Below, in pieces: positions 27,779-36,181 of a stretch of DNA of 64,000 bases. The stretch is from IMG/VR virus record IMGVR_UViG_3300032093_000096, positions 1-64,000 of that record. One strand, 5' to 3'. This DNA is from a virus. The first letter of the stretch is position 1. The number at the start of each line of letters is the position of its first letter. Position numbers and translations under genes: made by a program. Under the pieces are notes generated by a model. It was given only the letters and a program-made list of their open reading frames with translations, searched no databases and was not told the origin of the DNA.

Positions 27779-28342
27779 TTATGCGTTTGGTTTTAGAGGG
27801 GTATACGTGGCCTCAGCTTGCCAGCCTACGGCTCTCCAGGAAAGGGAGTACGTAGAAAGTCTCTCTGAGTTGACGTCTGCCTGAAGCGAGGTGACCATGG
27901 CTGTGGTGGTCCTGAAAAGTATGGCGTCTGTCGCTGAGTCTTTGACTTCTATGGTGATGTATTTATTGGCCAAAAATGAACCAAGGTCGGTCATGATGCC
28001 CGCCTTGACCGGCGAGTTTCCTGGAACCTGAAAGAGCCCGAGCGTCCCAGTGACAGACACTCGCTTGGGCGCGATCTCCCAGGGTGCGATGTCGTCTATG
28101 GTGTATATGGGCGAGGTCTCGTTCTGAACGTTCCAGGTCACTTGAAAAGCGAAGCCTATGATCTGGTCGTTTATCTTTACGACGGTCCTAGCTCCGGTTC
28201 CGTACTTGGCGTTTGGACGGTTGAAGGCTATAGCATTGGCGGCTGCGTTCGTGAACTCTCTCAAGAGCGCGCGTGTGCCGACCTCTCTCCAGTTGCCTGA
28301 GTTGCGGCCAAAACCTCTCCGTCTTACTTTTTGACCAGACAT
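27779..28342 (-). CDS. tail tube-like protein, third copy
   Basis: A 187-residue protein with AGGAG eight bases before ATG 28342, three bases after the stop of the second tube-like gene. It has a longer basic N-terminus (SGQKVRRRGFGRNSGNWREV) than its neighbours. The core pattern VKINDQIIGFAFQVTWNVQ, then a VSVTGTLGLF strand and a late SLQADVNSERLSTYSLSW segment, resembles tube folds. It may form a specialised ring, for example the tube tip or a terminator ring, instead of the main tube. Distant similarity seen by eye only. Confidence 0.62.
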   Translation of the reverse strand: MSGQKVRRRGFGRNSGNWREVGTRALLREFTNAAANAIAFNRPNAKYGTGARTVVKINDQIIGFAFQVTWNVQNETSPIYTIDDIAPWEIAPKRVSVTGTLGLFQVPGNSPVKAGIMTDLGSFLANKYITIEVKDSATDAILFRTTTAMVTSLQADVNSERLSTYSLSWRAVGWQAEATYTPLKPNA

Positions 28343-28345
28343 ACG

Positions 28346-28927
28346 TCAAGCTCCTGAGGATGAAGCGTCTGCTATGAAGCTGTCTTCGTCCAGATACTGC
28401 GCTGCGAACTGAAAGCTCTGGATCATCGTGCCGCGCTTGGTTAGGCTAGCGCCCATCGCCGTGATCCTGGCGTTCCTTACCCTGGCGATGCCGGTCAGGT
28501 TTCCGTCGGGAAGCTTCTGGTAGATCTCGATGTCGAACGTTATCGCGTCTTGCAGCCTAGAAGGATCCAGTGACTCGTTTGCTCGACCGTCGTTGCTGGA
28601 TATGTTTTTTATAGAAGGCGCTTTACCCGCAGCCGTGGACCAGCTGCCGATGCCGTTGCCTAGGTCGCTTACTCCGTCAGGCACGGAATATCCGAGTGCA
28701 GCCATCTTGCCTTTTAAGCCGTCGACGTATCGAACCACGTCGAACGATCCGCTCACGTCGTAGCTCAAAGGATCCAGCGAGCTCGACTCGTAGCTGCCTA
28801 GGTTCTTCGGCCTAGCGTGCGGTATGCTCACAGAGTAAGAGAAATTGGTTGCGTAGGCTAACGTGACTCCGTTGACCTTTATCTTGCAGCTCGCGCCGGT
28901 TACAAAGAACGGAGCCAGTCTAGCCAT
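28346..28927 (-). CDS. tail tube-like protein, second copy
   Basis: A 193-residue protein clearly related to the gene just upstream. Both start with a short Met-Ala peptide, then a GAScKIKVNGVTLAYATNFS-like pattern, then a GSFDVVRY strand and a late GTMIQSFQFAAQYLDEDSF pattern. The pair probably arose by duplication. One copy may be the main tube subunit and the other a tip or initiator ring. An AGGTG lies about six bases before ATG 28927. Confidence 0.72.
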   Translation of the reverse strand: MARLAPFFVTGASCKIKVNGVTLAYATNFSYSVSIPHARPKNLGSYESSSLDPLSYDVSGSFDVVRYVDGLKGKMAALGYSVPDGVSDLGNGIGSWSTAAGKAPSIKNISSNDGRANESLDPSRLQDAITFDIEIYQKLPDGNLTGIARVRNARITAMGASLTKRGTMIQSFQFAAQYLDEDSFIADASSSGA

Positions 28928-28943
28928 CTACGCACCTATGCTG

Positions 28944-29480
28944 TTAGGTAAGGTCTGTTCCGGTTCCAGAGCCAGAAGCGGTAAAGGAGTCGTCGTCGAA
29001 CAGTACGCCAACGAACGAGTAGCCTTCGGTAAGGATGCCGCGCTTGTTGATGCTGCCGCTCATCCTAGTAAGACGACAGTCCGTGATCTTGAGAACTTCC
29101 TGAACGTCGCCTGCTGCAGTGGCAGACTCTTTCTTTTTCTGATAGATGATGATGTCTACGGTCTGAGTCGACAGCATCTGACCAGGGTTGAAGGCGTTTG
29201 CCATGTTTCCGGCGAGGTTTCCTACGCCGTTACCAGTGGCGCTTGCGTTAGGAAGACCTGAGTCTTTTACTGCGCTTGAGTATCTTACTACGGTGAAAGA
29301 TCCGGCTACGCTTGTCGCGATAGGCTCGTTGGTCACTACCTCGTAGCGTCCCATAACCTCGACCGGGATGACTGCTGTGTCTACCGAATACTGGATGTCG
29401 GTTGCGTAGGCGATCGTCTTTCCGTCGATCTGGATCTTAGCGTTACTGCCTGTGATCAGTGCTGGCTTAATACCGGCCAT
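28944..29480 (-). CDS. tail tube protein, first copy
   Basis: A 178-residue protein with AGGAG nine bases before ATG 29480, the first gene after the terminator that follows the sheath gene. It carries GSNAKIQIDGKTIAYATDIQ near the N-terminus, a GSFTVVRYSS strand, and ILTEGYSFVGVLFDDDSFTA near the end. Size and the position directly downstream of the sheath fit the main tube subunit of myophages. An independent promoter-like sequence lies in its 154-base leader region, which would suit a highly expressed tube gene. Confidence 0.8.
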   Translation of the reverse strand: MAGIKPALITGSNAKIQIDGKTIAYATDIQYSVDTAVIPVEVMGRYEVVTNEPIATSVAGSFTVVRYSSAVKDSGLPNASATGNGVGNLAGNMANAFNPGQMLSTQTVDIIIYQKKKESATAAGDVQEVLKITDCRLTRMSGSINKRGILTEGYSFVGVLFDDDSFTASGSGTGTDLT

Positions 29481-29544
29481 GTCTAATGTCTCCTGGGACC
29501 CTAGAGCCCAAATACGTTAGGGTTGCATCGCACCGCGCGACTGC

Positions 29545-29572
29545 ACCATAGATAGATATTACCATATGTCAA
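29545..29572 (-). promoter_or_regulatory. sigma70-like promoter before tube gene
   Basis: On the minus strand TTGACA (29572-29567) is followed after 16 bases by TATGGT (29550-29545), just beyond the terminator of the sheath gene and about 65 bases before the tube gene start. A perfect -35 hexamer is rare in this window. Confidence 0.5.
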
Positions 29573-29586
29573 GTTTCGCTGAATGT

Positions 29587-29612
29587 AAAAGCCCCTAGGC
29601 TAGCTAGGGGCT
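29587..29612 (-). terminator. rho-independent terminator after sheath gene
   Basis: GCCCCTAG and CTAGGGGC form a perfect 8-bp stem with a five-base loop, followed on the minus strand by TTTTAC. It lies 23 bases past the sheath stop codon. Confidence 0.82.
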
Positions 29613-29634
29613 TCGTGACCGATCGGCGTGCGGG

Positions 29635-31812
29635 TTAAGCCGTCTGGGTGGCGCGCTGGAGCGTGATGTCTGCGAGGATGAAGTCGATACCTTCTACGAG
29701 CTTGATCGTTACAGTGATGTAGATCGTGCTGCCGTCTATGCGAACGCTGAGGTCCTTGAACCCCTGCGGTGCATCGTCGGTAGAGACCGTGATGCCTTGT
29801 GCGAGGAACGTGGCGAGCACGGACTCCGCTGTTCCTTTGACCTCTGCTGCAAGGATCGTGTTCTTGACACCGACGTATCGGTTCTCCATGATGTTGCGGA
29901 AGTTGTATGCAACGATATCAGAGGCATAGAGAACGTTGGCGCGGTTGTAGACCCAGTTATCGTCGATGCCGTAGGTGGTGTTGTCTACGACCACTCGGAA
30001 ACCACCGGTTCGCGGAGCTTCCATGAACGTGAGCCCTGACAAGATGGCGTCGTCGTACTGGGTGTCTGGGTCGAAGCCTACAACGATGTCTGCTTCTGGA
30101 GTACTCATAGGTTGAGACGTCTGACGGATACCAGAGCAGTTCATGAACTTGAACGTCAGCGGAAGGCCGATAGGGGCACCGCCGCGAGCACCGGCCACAA
30201 GACAAGCCATCGCCCATGGTTGGAACCACTGGATAACGCCTTGAGCGTTAGACTGACGAACGTCCTGGATCATCATCTGAAGCCTAGCATCGGCCATGTT
30301 ACCGGCCTTGTCCTTGGATGCAGAGTACGTGCCCTTGAAGGAAAGGTAGCCTTGGCGCTCGCTCTTTCTTTTGGTGGTCTTCATGAGGCTGATGTGCGTC
30401 TTTACTGCCTGATGGATACCGTCGATCGTGTACGTGGACGACGCGTCGGTCAGGTTGTCTGCGATGTCTGCTGTAGCGTCGCGAGAGAACAAAGGAACGA
30501 TGGAGTTGGCGTGGAACTTCTCGAACTTAGACAGCGCGTTAACGATGTCGTTTGTCACGGTCGGGCCTTTTGCTCCGCCTGACAGAAGTGTCTCGGTCAA
30601 GGCAGCAGGAAGACCGACGAAAGCTGGACTCACGAGTCCTGCAACGTTGGACTGAGCGAAGAAGTCTTGGACCTCGTAGGCGTCTTTTTTCAAGCGAGCT
30701 GGCTTTGTGCCGGCAGAACCCAGAGCACCTACGGCAGACACGCGATCTAGCACGCTAAGGCCAAGCTGGTTGTAGACCGGGCTAGCGACCTCAGCAGACC
30801 ATCCTGGCTGAAGTGATATAGACTCGGCAAGCTGCTTCAACGTTACGAATGCCGCTTTGTCGAACGTGATCGATCCAGCGGAGTCGGTTAGGGTCACTGT
30901 GTTTAGCGTTACACTTACAGAAGCAGAGGTTACGCTGCCGACAGTAGGGTCACGGCCGATTGACATGACCACGTTTCCGCCGAGCGTGTCTGACTCGACC
31001 AGCAGGTCTCGCTTCTGGTTCAGCGTGATCGTGGCGCTCGGCTCAGACGAGGCGACAACCAGACCTGCCGTAAGGCCGAGCTTGGCGAGATCGCCAGGAG
31101 TGGAGTCGATCAGCTCGAAGCTGCGTCCCCAGCCCAGCTGAAACTGAGTAGAGGCTGCGTCAAGTTGAACGCGAAGTGCGCCGCTTGAAGCCGATACGTC
31201 GAACGCAGCTGGAAGAAGTGCAGCGAGCTCTGCCACAAGAGTCGCGATGTCTGCGTGGTCGCCAGAGGTGGTCGACAGCGTGTAGACTGCAGCCGCACCG
31301 CCGTTGATGCGTGCGCTGAAAGACGCTCCGTTGAGCGCTGCGCCGAACGCAGCAGGAACCGATCCTGTCTTAGATGGAACTGACTCTGAGTTCGCAAGGA
31401 TCTTAGCGGAGATCTGGTTCCCGCCTACGCCCCACTCAGAGGACCTGATGGTTCCGTATGAGCCAGAAAGAGCCAAGCTGGCGCGAACAGAAGCGTTGGT
31501 CTTGTAGACCCAGACGATAGAGGCGCCGTTTGGGATCGCGCCGTCTGCTGCTGGCGAGAACAAGAAGTTGAGAGCGTCTACGATCGGACCGCTGCGGTAC
31601 TTGTTGCGGGCTTCAACGAGACGATCTGCTGTGTAGTAGTTGTCTGCGATGTTGGTCTCTGCTGAGCCAGGTGCGCCTGCATCTGCTTCGCCGAAGATGG
31701 CGATCAGACCTGCGGCTCCTAGCGGAACGTTGCCGCTGAGGTCCACTTGGGTCCTAGAGTATGCGCCGGGCTTGTAGATCGTGGCCCCGTTAAACGATAC
31801 ATTGATTGCCAT
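29635..31812 (-). CDS. contractile tail sheath protein
   Basis: A 725-residue protein; AAGGAG precedes ATG 31812 by six bases. The N-terminus (NGATIYKPGAYSRTQVD, then AAGLIAIFGEADAG) is typical of sheath proteins. The C-terminal half has RTGGFRVVVDNTTYGIDDNW, then NVLYASDIVAYNFRNIMENR and a closing VTIKLVEGIDFILADITLQ strand pattern, matching the conserved sheath polymerisation domain. It assembles around the tube and contracts on infection. It is followed by a strong terminator. The gene upstream is a homing endonuclease that separates it from the connector genes. Confidence 0.93.
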   Translation of the reverse strand: MAINVSFNGATIYKPGAYSRTQVDLSGNVPLGAAGLIAIFGEADAGAPGSAETNIADNYYTADRLVEARNKYRSGPIVDALNFLFSPAADGAIPNGASIVWVYKTNASVRASLALSGSYGTIRSSEWGVGGNQISAKILANSESVPSKTGSVPAAFGAALNGASFSARINGGAAAVYTLSTTSGDHADIATLVAELAALLPAAFDVSASSGALRVQLDAASTQFQLGWGRSFELIDSTPGDLAKLGLTAGLVVASSEPSATITLNQKRDLLVESDTLGGNVVMSIGRDPTVGSVTSASVSVTLNTVTLTDSAGSITFDKAAFVTLKQLAESISLQPGWSAEVASPVYNQLGLSVLDRVSAVGALGSAGTKPARLKKDAYEVQDFFAQSNVAGLVSPAFVGLPAALTETLLSGGAKGPTVTNDIVNALSKFEKFHANSIVPLFSRDATADIADNLTDASSTYTIDGIHQAVKTHISLMKTTKRKSERQGYLSFKGTYSASKDKAGNMADARLQMMIQDVRQSNAQGVIQWFQPWAMACLVAGARGGAPIGLPLTFKFMNCSGIRQTSQPMSTPEADIVVGFDPDTQYDDAILSGLTFMEAPRTGGFRVVVDNTTYGIDDNWVYNRANVLYASDIVAYNFRNIMENRYVGVKNTILAAEVKGTAESVLATFLAQGITVSTDDAPQGFKDLSVRIDGSTIYITVTIKLVEGIDFILADITLQRATQTA

Positions 31813-31824
31813 GGCTGCTCCTTC

Positions 31825-32472
31825 TTATATGATTCCCAGCTCTTTTAACTCGTTTTTCTGCAGTAAACTCTTTTTGATATTCGGATACTCTTCGCAGAAC
31901 ATATCCCATTTTACCTTAGCATCTGGCCTGAAATATCCTTTTATCTCAACCACGCTTCCGTCTTCTAGCAAAAAATCTGGTAAGTATATTTTTCCATTGC
32001 TAAGTTTAAACTCTGGCTCGTACGTCCACGCTATATTTGACTCATCGAGCCACCTGGCGTACGATGCCTCCCATCTGCTTTTCATGAACACCTGCAGGCC
32101 GTCTTTGCGCATGTACTCGATATCGCTTTTATATTTCTTGTTCTGCCTAGCGGCAGCTTCTGACAATTTAGCCTTCGTGCTGTCTGATAGGATGGCACCC
32201 TTTCTGGCGATCCTTCCTCTGCACACGGCACCGCACACTGTCCTGGTACTTGCCTTAAAGCTTGACCCGTTTGTCGTAAACTCACACCCGCATACGCTGC
32301 ATATGTGGTTGTATTCTTTGTAGTTAGGCGGATGCCAATCAGGCACAACGTTCTTGTACCGCCTGTTCCTGCAAGACAAGGTGCAAAACACAACGTCTGT
32401 CCTGGTTAACTGCGATGTATACTTCTCGACATCTACGCCACACCCTGAGCATGTGAAAGTTTGCTTAGGCAT
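31825..32472 (-). CDS. free-standing homing endonuclease, PD-(D/E)XK type with NUMOD3-like motif
   Basis: A 215-residue protein. Two N-terminal zinc-finger-like units are visible (CSGCGVD...CTLSC and CSVCGCEF...CGAVC). Residues ~93-110 (GAILSDSTKAKLSEAAARQ) match a NUMOD3-type DNA-binding helix. The catalytic part carries YLPDFLLEDGSVVEIKGY, a PD-(D/E)XK active-site pattern. These domains together are characteristic of phage homing endonucleases. The ribosome site is weak: the start lies two bases after the upstream stop. The codons look AT-richer than in the flanking tail genes, suggesting insertion between the connector and sheath genes. Confidence 0.82.
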   Translation of the reverse strand: MPKQTFTCSGCGVDVEKYTSQLTRTDVVFCTLSCRNRRYKNVVPDWHPPNYKEYNHICSVCGCEFTTNGSSFKASTRTVCGAVCRGRIARKGAILSDSTKAKLSEAAARQNKKYKSDIEYMRKDGLQVFMKSRWEASYARWLDESNIAWTYEPEFKLSNGKIYLPDFLLEDGSVVEIKGYFRPDAKVKWDMFCEEYPNIKKSLLQKNELKELGII

Positions 32473-32473
32473 C

Positions 32474-32731
32474 TTAAAGAGTTAGACCGAACTGTCTTGC
32501 CGCCCAGTCCCAGCGATCTAGGGTCTCTTCTTTACCGAGCCCTCTAGCCTTGGCGTCTGCCTTCAGGATCTCTTTTAGGTGGTTAGGTTGGTTCAAGACA
32601 GGCGATCTCGTTGCCCACCATGAGTCGAACTCGACCTTCTCCTCGCTTGGCTGAACAGCCTTCGAGCGCATCGCTCGCTCGTACTCTTTTATAGATTTCA
32701 TGTCGATGTTTTCACTGTTCTTTTTTGCCAT
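32474..32731 (-). CDS. small conserved phage protein near neck genes
   Basis: An 85-residue, highly charged protein with GAGG six bases before ATG 32731. It contains FDSWWATR, then KEILKADAKARGLGKEETLD and WDWAARQFG. I associate that pattern with small conserved proteins near tail genes of other large phages, without knowing a function. It could be an assembly factor. It is probably cotranslated with the upstream terminator-like gene, seven bases away. Confidence 0.6.
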   Translation of the reverse strand: MAKKNSENIDMKSIKEYERAMRSKAVQPSEEKVEFDSWWATRSPVLNQPNHLKEILKADAKARGLGKEETLDRWDWAARQFGLTL

Positions 32732-32738
32732 AAATACC

Positions 32739-33362
32739 TCACGCGTTTTCTGGTGTAGTCTCTGTCTCTACGTCAGTTATGGTCTGATACTCGTCTGCGC
32801 CCCAGGTGTTGAACACGGTACACCGCATCCTCATCCACCTGGTCCAGATGTTCTCAGGCATCTTGGAGGAGTCTTTCTGCCAGTCAGACGCGCTGTAGGT
32901 CTGAATCTCGATGCCCAAGCTTCTGGCAACCTGCTTATACTTAAAAAGCACATAAGAAGCTATGTAGTACATCCACAGGACCTGATCTGCGGCCTTGCTG
33001 CCGTGTATGCCTATGTCTACGAGCGTGCTGAAGGCATTGATGCCTATGTCTCCGTCTTCTCCCTCGCCGTAGAAATCGCCTATGGCGGCCTTGGACTCGT
33101 CCTCGTTCTCGTTAGAGAGATGTATGCTGAAGCACGGCACTGTCTGCGGGCTCAATATCCACGCCTGAACCACCCTGATACGCTCTGTGGTGAACCAGGT
33201 CCAGATCTTGTCGACGTACTCTTGACCGTACGCGTCCTCCACCAGAGGGTGATCGATCTGATAGGCGAATATCTCCTCGAAGGCAGGCTTATCCTTCCTG
33301 AGCTCTTGTATGCCGTACTGCAGTAGTCGCTGCACCGCTATCTCTGGCATCACGAACGCCAT
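32739..33362 (-). CDS. neck / tail-terminator-like protein
   Basis: A 207-residue protein; GGAGG lies eight bases before ATG 33362 and the start overlaps the upstream gene by 13 bases. The N-terminus (MPEIAVQRLLQYGIQELRKD) is helical. The middle has VVQAWILSPQTVPCFSIHLS followed by an acidic loop, and a WMYYIASYVLFKYKQVARSL helix follows. Sheath-proximal genes of this size usually encode the tail terminator or a neck ring. No catalytic motif is seen. The assignment rests mostly on position and size. Confidence 0.55.
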   Translation of the reverse strand: MAFVMPEIAVQRLLQYGIQELRKDKPAFEEIFAYQIDHPLVEDAYGQEYVDKIWTWFTTERIRVVQAWILSPQTVPCFSIHLSNENEDESKAAIGDFYGEGEDGDIGINAFSTLVDIGIHGSKAADQVLWMYYIASYVLFKYKQVARSLGIEIQTYSASDWQKDSSKMPENIWTRWMRMRCTVFNTWGADEYQTITDVETETTPENA

Positions 33363-34051
33363 GATTCTGCCTCCAGTTGATATTTGAGTAAGATGTCGTC
33401 GCAGGCTCTGTCGATGTCCTGCCGTATCTTGCTGTTGATGTCCATTATCATCCCAGTAAGATCAAGGTCCTTGGCTGGCGCAACCCACTGCCTGGTCGGG
33501 TCCTGCTTGTCTGATGCAACTCGGAAGCTCACCTCGCCCGCAGCTCTAGGCTCCTGTCTTGTGGGAGATTGCTTGAGCGCACCTGCTGTAAACGCCTGAG
33601 CCATCTGCTGAGCCATGTTCTCAACGCTGGATCCCTCTGAGGATATGGCGTTGAGGCCGGCAGCGATGTCCTTTGCGGCAGGTTTGGGCTTCTGGGTTCC
33701 TGCTGCACCGATCGGTATGATCTTGTACCTAGAGCCATCTTTTGCGATCTTGGCGTTCTTGAGGAGCCACGGCAGCATCGGCGTAGGAGGAAGGCTGAAG
33801 TCAAGCTCGCCTGAGTCGGTCGAGATCTGAACGTAACCTGAGTCTGCATCAAGCTTTATCTGAGAGAGAAACTCGTCTGCCCCCATTGCGACACCCTGAC
33901 TCTCGGCGTCCGACACCGCAGACTCTACTATGAGCCTCATCCTGTCGCCTATCTCTTGCATGGCACTTCGACAGACATCGTCTGCCTCAGAAGGTCTAAG
34001 CCCCATAGATTGCAGATACTGACGAAGGCCGTTGATTCTGTGCGAGATCAT
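33350..34051 (-). CDS. neck / tail-completion-like protein
   Basis: A 233-residue protein beginning at ATG 34051, overlapping the upstream stop as ATGA, with AGGA about seven bases upstream. The segment FSLPPTPMLPWLLKNAKIAK followed by DGSRYKIIPI resembles HK97 gp10-like tail completion proteins, which sit at the head-tail junction. The N-terminal 60 residues are helical and the region 120-180 is Ala/Gln-rich. It lies between the Nudix fusion gene and the terminator-like gene and is probably part of the neck. Confidence 0.55.
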   Translation of the reverse strand: MISHRINGLRQYLQSMGLRPSEADDVCRSAMQEIGDRMRLIVESAVSDAESQGVAMGADEFLSQIKLDADSGYVQISTDSGELDFSLPPTPMLPWLLKNAKIAKDGSRYKIIPIGAAGTQKPKPAAKDIAAGLNAISSEGSSVENMAQQMAQAFTAGALKQSPTRQEPRAAGEVSFRVASDKQDPTRQWVAPAKDLDLTGMIMDINSKIRQDIDRACDDILLKYQLEAESWRS

Positions 34052-35547
34052 CTGCTGTCCTTGAGTGCCTTCGCTCTCATGTCGGTAAGGAAATTGGTCT
34101 TGTCGTCGCTTGTCCAGTCGGCGCCGAAGTCTATGATTATGTGGCCGTTTGGCTTTATAAGAACTCTAGGACGCGACAGGTACTCGTAGTACTCTTCGAT
34201 GATCTTTGATGGGTTCGGCGGATCTGCAGAGAAAGCCTCCATCTTAGACGGCTTCTTAGACATCTCGTCGATCTTAGCCTGAAGAGCAAGAAGCTTTTCC
34301 TCGATCTCGTCGATCTCTTCTCCGGCCCGCTGAGCCAGTGAGTTGTGTTTGTCTCTGAAGATGTCCATGCGTTCTTCGAGCTTGTCGAAAAGGCTCATGA
34401 TACGCTGCTCTGCTTGCTGCAGATCGACTGCGTTGCCGTGGCGGATCTCGCTTCGTATAGACTCCATCTCGTCGTAGATGTCGGCTATGTTGTAGCTTCT
34501 ATAGTTGTGGACCATCTTAGTGACAGCATCGCTTATGGTGTCGTCGCTTAGGTCGCTGTCTTCGTGTATCTCGAGTTCATGCTCGTCGTCGTTGTACCAC
34601 TCGAAAACACTCATAAGCTCGCCTGTCAGAGAAGGAAGCGAGCGGTTGACGAACTGGTGTATCGTTTTTAAACCGTCGTCGATCCTGCCAGAGTAGATGT
34701 CGTTGGCGTGCTTTCTGACGTGTAAAGTGTAGCTGCCAAACGGTATGTCTCTGATGTCGTCGTCGCCCATGCCGTCGACGCCTCGCTTGAGCATCCTGAA
34801 CACACCGTTGCCGACAAGCCTTATAGCGTCACCGTGGCGAAACTCATAGACCGCGTCTGCTACTTGACCTGTGCGTATGATGTTCTTGGACAATACCTCA
34901 AGTTGCTCTATCTTCATGAGGTCGCTTATAGATCGTTTACTCTTTTTTAGACCACCTTTAAGATAGTGCATCATGGTCTCTACACAGCAGGCGCGCAACT
35001 TGTTGAAATCTATTGCGTCTAAGTCATAAAAACCAACATCTGACAGCTCGGATGTCGAGTGAAAACCAGGAGTGTTGCTTAATCGTGCGATGTATACTTT
35101 TTGATCGTCGCTTTCGTGTAAAATCGAAAGCTTATCTGCATCGATGATCAAACCAGTCTCTTCCTTGAGTTCGCGAAGTGCCCCTTGCTCGTAGGATTCT
35201 CCCTCGTCTAAGTGGCCGCCAGGAAAAGACCATCTGTATTCTTCGTCTATCTGTCTGCCCATCAGGAGCTGACCTTTGTCGTTGACTACAACTACGGCTG
35301 TGGTTTTGCTGTTACTGCTTTTGCTGAGCTTGCGACCTTTGTCTGAGTGACGCTTATGAGCTTTTTCATCCCACTTGCCGCCGCGATGAGCCTTGCCCTT
35401 GTCGTCTGGCAAGCCCTTCTCTTTTCCTGTGTACTTCTCGGCAACAGACTTTGGCGGCCCACTGTCTCCGCGGGCAGTCGTTCCAGACTTGCCGTGCAGT
35501 ATTGCCATCATCATACGGTACTGTTTCTTAGAGGCGAACGCCGGCAT
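34048..35547 (-). CDS. Nudix hydrolase fused to virion-type N- and C-terminal domains
   Basis: A 499-residue protein with AAGGAGG five bases before ATG 35547. Residues ~1-75 (MPAFASKKQYRMMMAILHGK, then a basic Gly/Lys-rich stretch) resemble N-termini of phage structural or protease-type proteins. Residues ~82-205 form a Nudix domain with a perfect box, GX5EX7REUXEEXGU, read as GHLDEGESYEQGALRELKEE followed by TGL. The remainder has a long predicted coiled coil (~350-430) and a C-terminal beta hairpin (PRVLIKPNGHIIIDFGADW). Nudix enzymes cleave nucleoside diphosphates linked to other groups; the substrate here is unknown. Placement among neck genes suggests it may be a virion component. Confidence 0.78.
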   Translation of the reverse strand: MPAFASKKQYRMMMAILHGKSGTTARGDSGPPKSVAEKYTGKEKGLPDDKGKAHRGGKWDEKAHKRHSDKGRKLSKSSNSKTTAVVVVNDKGQLLMGRQIDEEYRWSFPGGHLDEGESYEQGALRELKEETGLIIDADKLSILHESDDQKVYIARLSNTPGFHSTSELSDVGFYDLDAIDFNKLRACCVETMMHYLKGGLKKSKRSISDLMKIEQLEVLSKNIIRTGQVADAVYEFRHGDAIRLVGNGVFRMLKRGVDGMGDDDIRDIPFGSYTLHVRKHANDIYSGRIDDGLKTIHQFVNRSLPSLTGELMSVFEWYNDDEHELEIHEDSDLSDDTISDAVTKMVHNYRSYNIADIYDEMESIRSEIRHGNAVDLQQAEQRIMSLFDKLEERMDIFRDKHNSLAQRAGEEIDEIEEKLLALQAKIDEMSKKPSKMEAFSADPPNPSKIIEEYYEYLSRPRVLIKPNGHIIIDFGADWTSDDKTNFLTDMRAKALKDSR

Positions 35548-36142
35548 GTGCGCCTCCTTTGCTGATGTTGTCTTTTGCCCACATTGGCTGTAGATTGGCG
35601 TAATGACATGCTTTAACGAGCTCTTCTCGATCGCTTAGATCAAAAGCAGAGAGCGGCACTATATGATCCAAGTGCCAGCCTGTCAGTGACCAGTTTTCCC
35701 ATGTCATACCCGGTTGAAACTTAGATTCCATATAGGTCCTAAACTCAGAGATAGAGCATCCAAGATCTTTTACAGCAGAACCATTTTTATAGTTGTTTTG
35801 TATAGCTACTTTCAGTCTACTGCGAAGAACGCATCTTAACCTAAATTCAATGTCGTTTTTGTATCTATCTTTGTTTCTTGTGTGCGCTTTTTTATTGTAT
35901 CTTGATTTTCTTGATCTAATCTGCTCAGGTGTTGGCTCTGGCTTAGCGCTGTTCTTGTTGCCTTTCATCTTAGCAGAGATCTTTTGCTTAAATGACTCGC
36001 TTTTAGGTCCACGGCTTTTGTTGCTGCATTTTACACATTTTTTGTTTAAGTTTCTAAGAGGCTGAAATCCCCTGTCGACGCCGCACTCGGTGCATTCGCA
36101 CTTGTAGCATTTGATGTTTTTCTTGTAAACGAACGCTGGCAT
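35528..36142 (-). CDS. HNH homing endonuclease inserted ahead of the Nudix gene
   Basis: A 204-residue protein with CxxC pairs at the N-terminus (CYKCECTECG, CVKCSNK), a Lys/Arg-rich linker and a C-terminal HNH motif (WHLDHIVPLSAFDLSDREEL, then CHYANLQPMWAKDN). The first residues, MPAFVYKKN, mirror MPAFASKKQ of the next gene, including much of the DNA sequence. Its 3' end overlaps that gene by 20 bases and supplies its AAGGAGG ribosome site. Both points suggest that the endonuclease gene inserted at the 5' end of the Nudix gene and copied its beginning. The coding sequence is AT-richer than its neighbours. Confidence 0.85.
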   Translation of the reverse strand: MPAFVYKKNIKCYKCECTECGVDRGFQPLRNLNKKCVKCSNKSRGPKSESFKQKISAKMKGNKNSAKPEPTPEQIRSRKSRYNKKAHTRNKDRYKNDIEFRLRCVLRSRLKVAIQNNYKNGSAVKDLGCSISEFRTYMESKFQPGMTWENWSLTGWHLDHIVPLSAFDLSDREELVKACHYANLQPMWAKDNISKGGAHAGVRL

Positions 36143-36162
36143 ATCTTACAACCTCTTAAGCC

Positions 36163-36170
36163 ATTATATA
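36163..36170 (-). promoter_or_regulatory. promoter -10-like box (TATATAAT)
   Basis: TATATAAT on the minus strand lies in the 39-base gap ahead of the HNH gene. It is a TATAAT hexamer without a clear -35 element. Confidence 0.4.
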
Positions 36171-36181
36171 AGGGAGATAAG

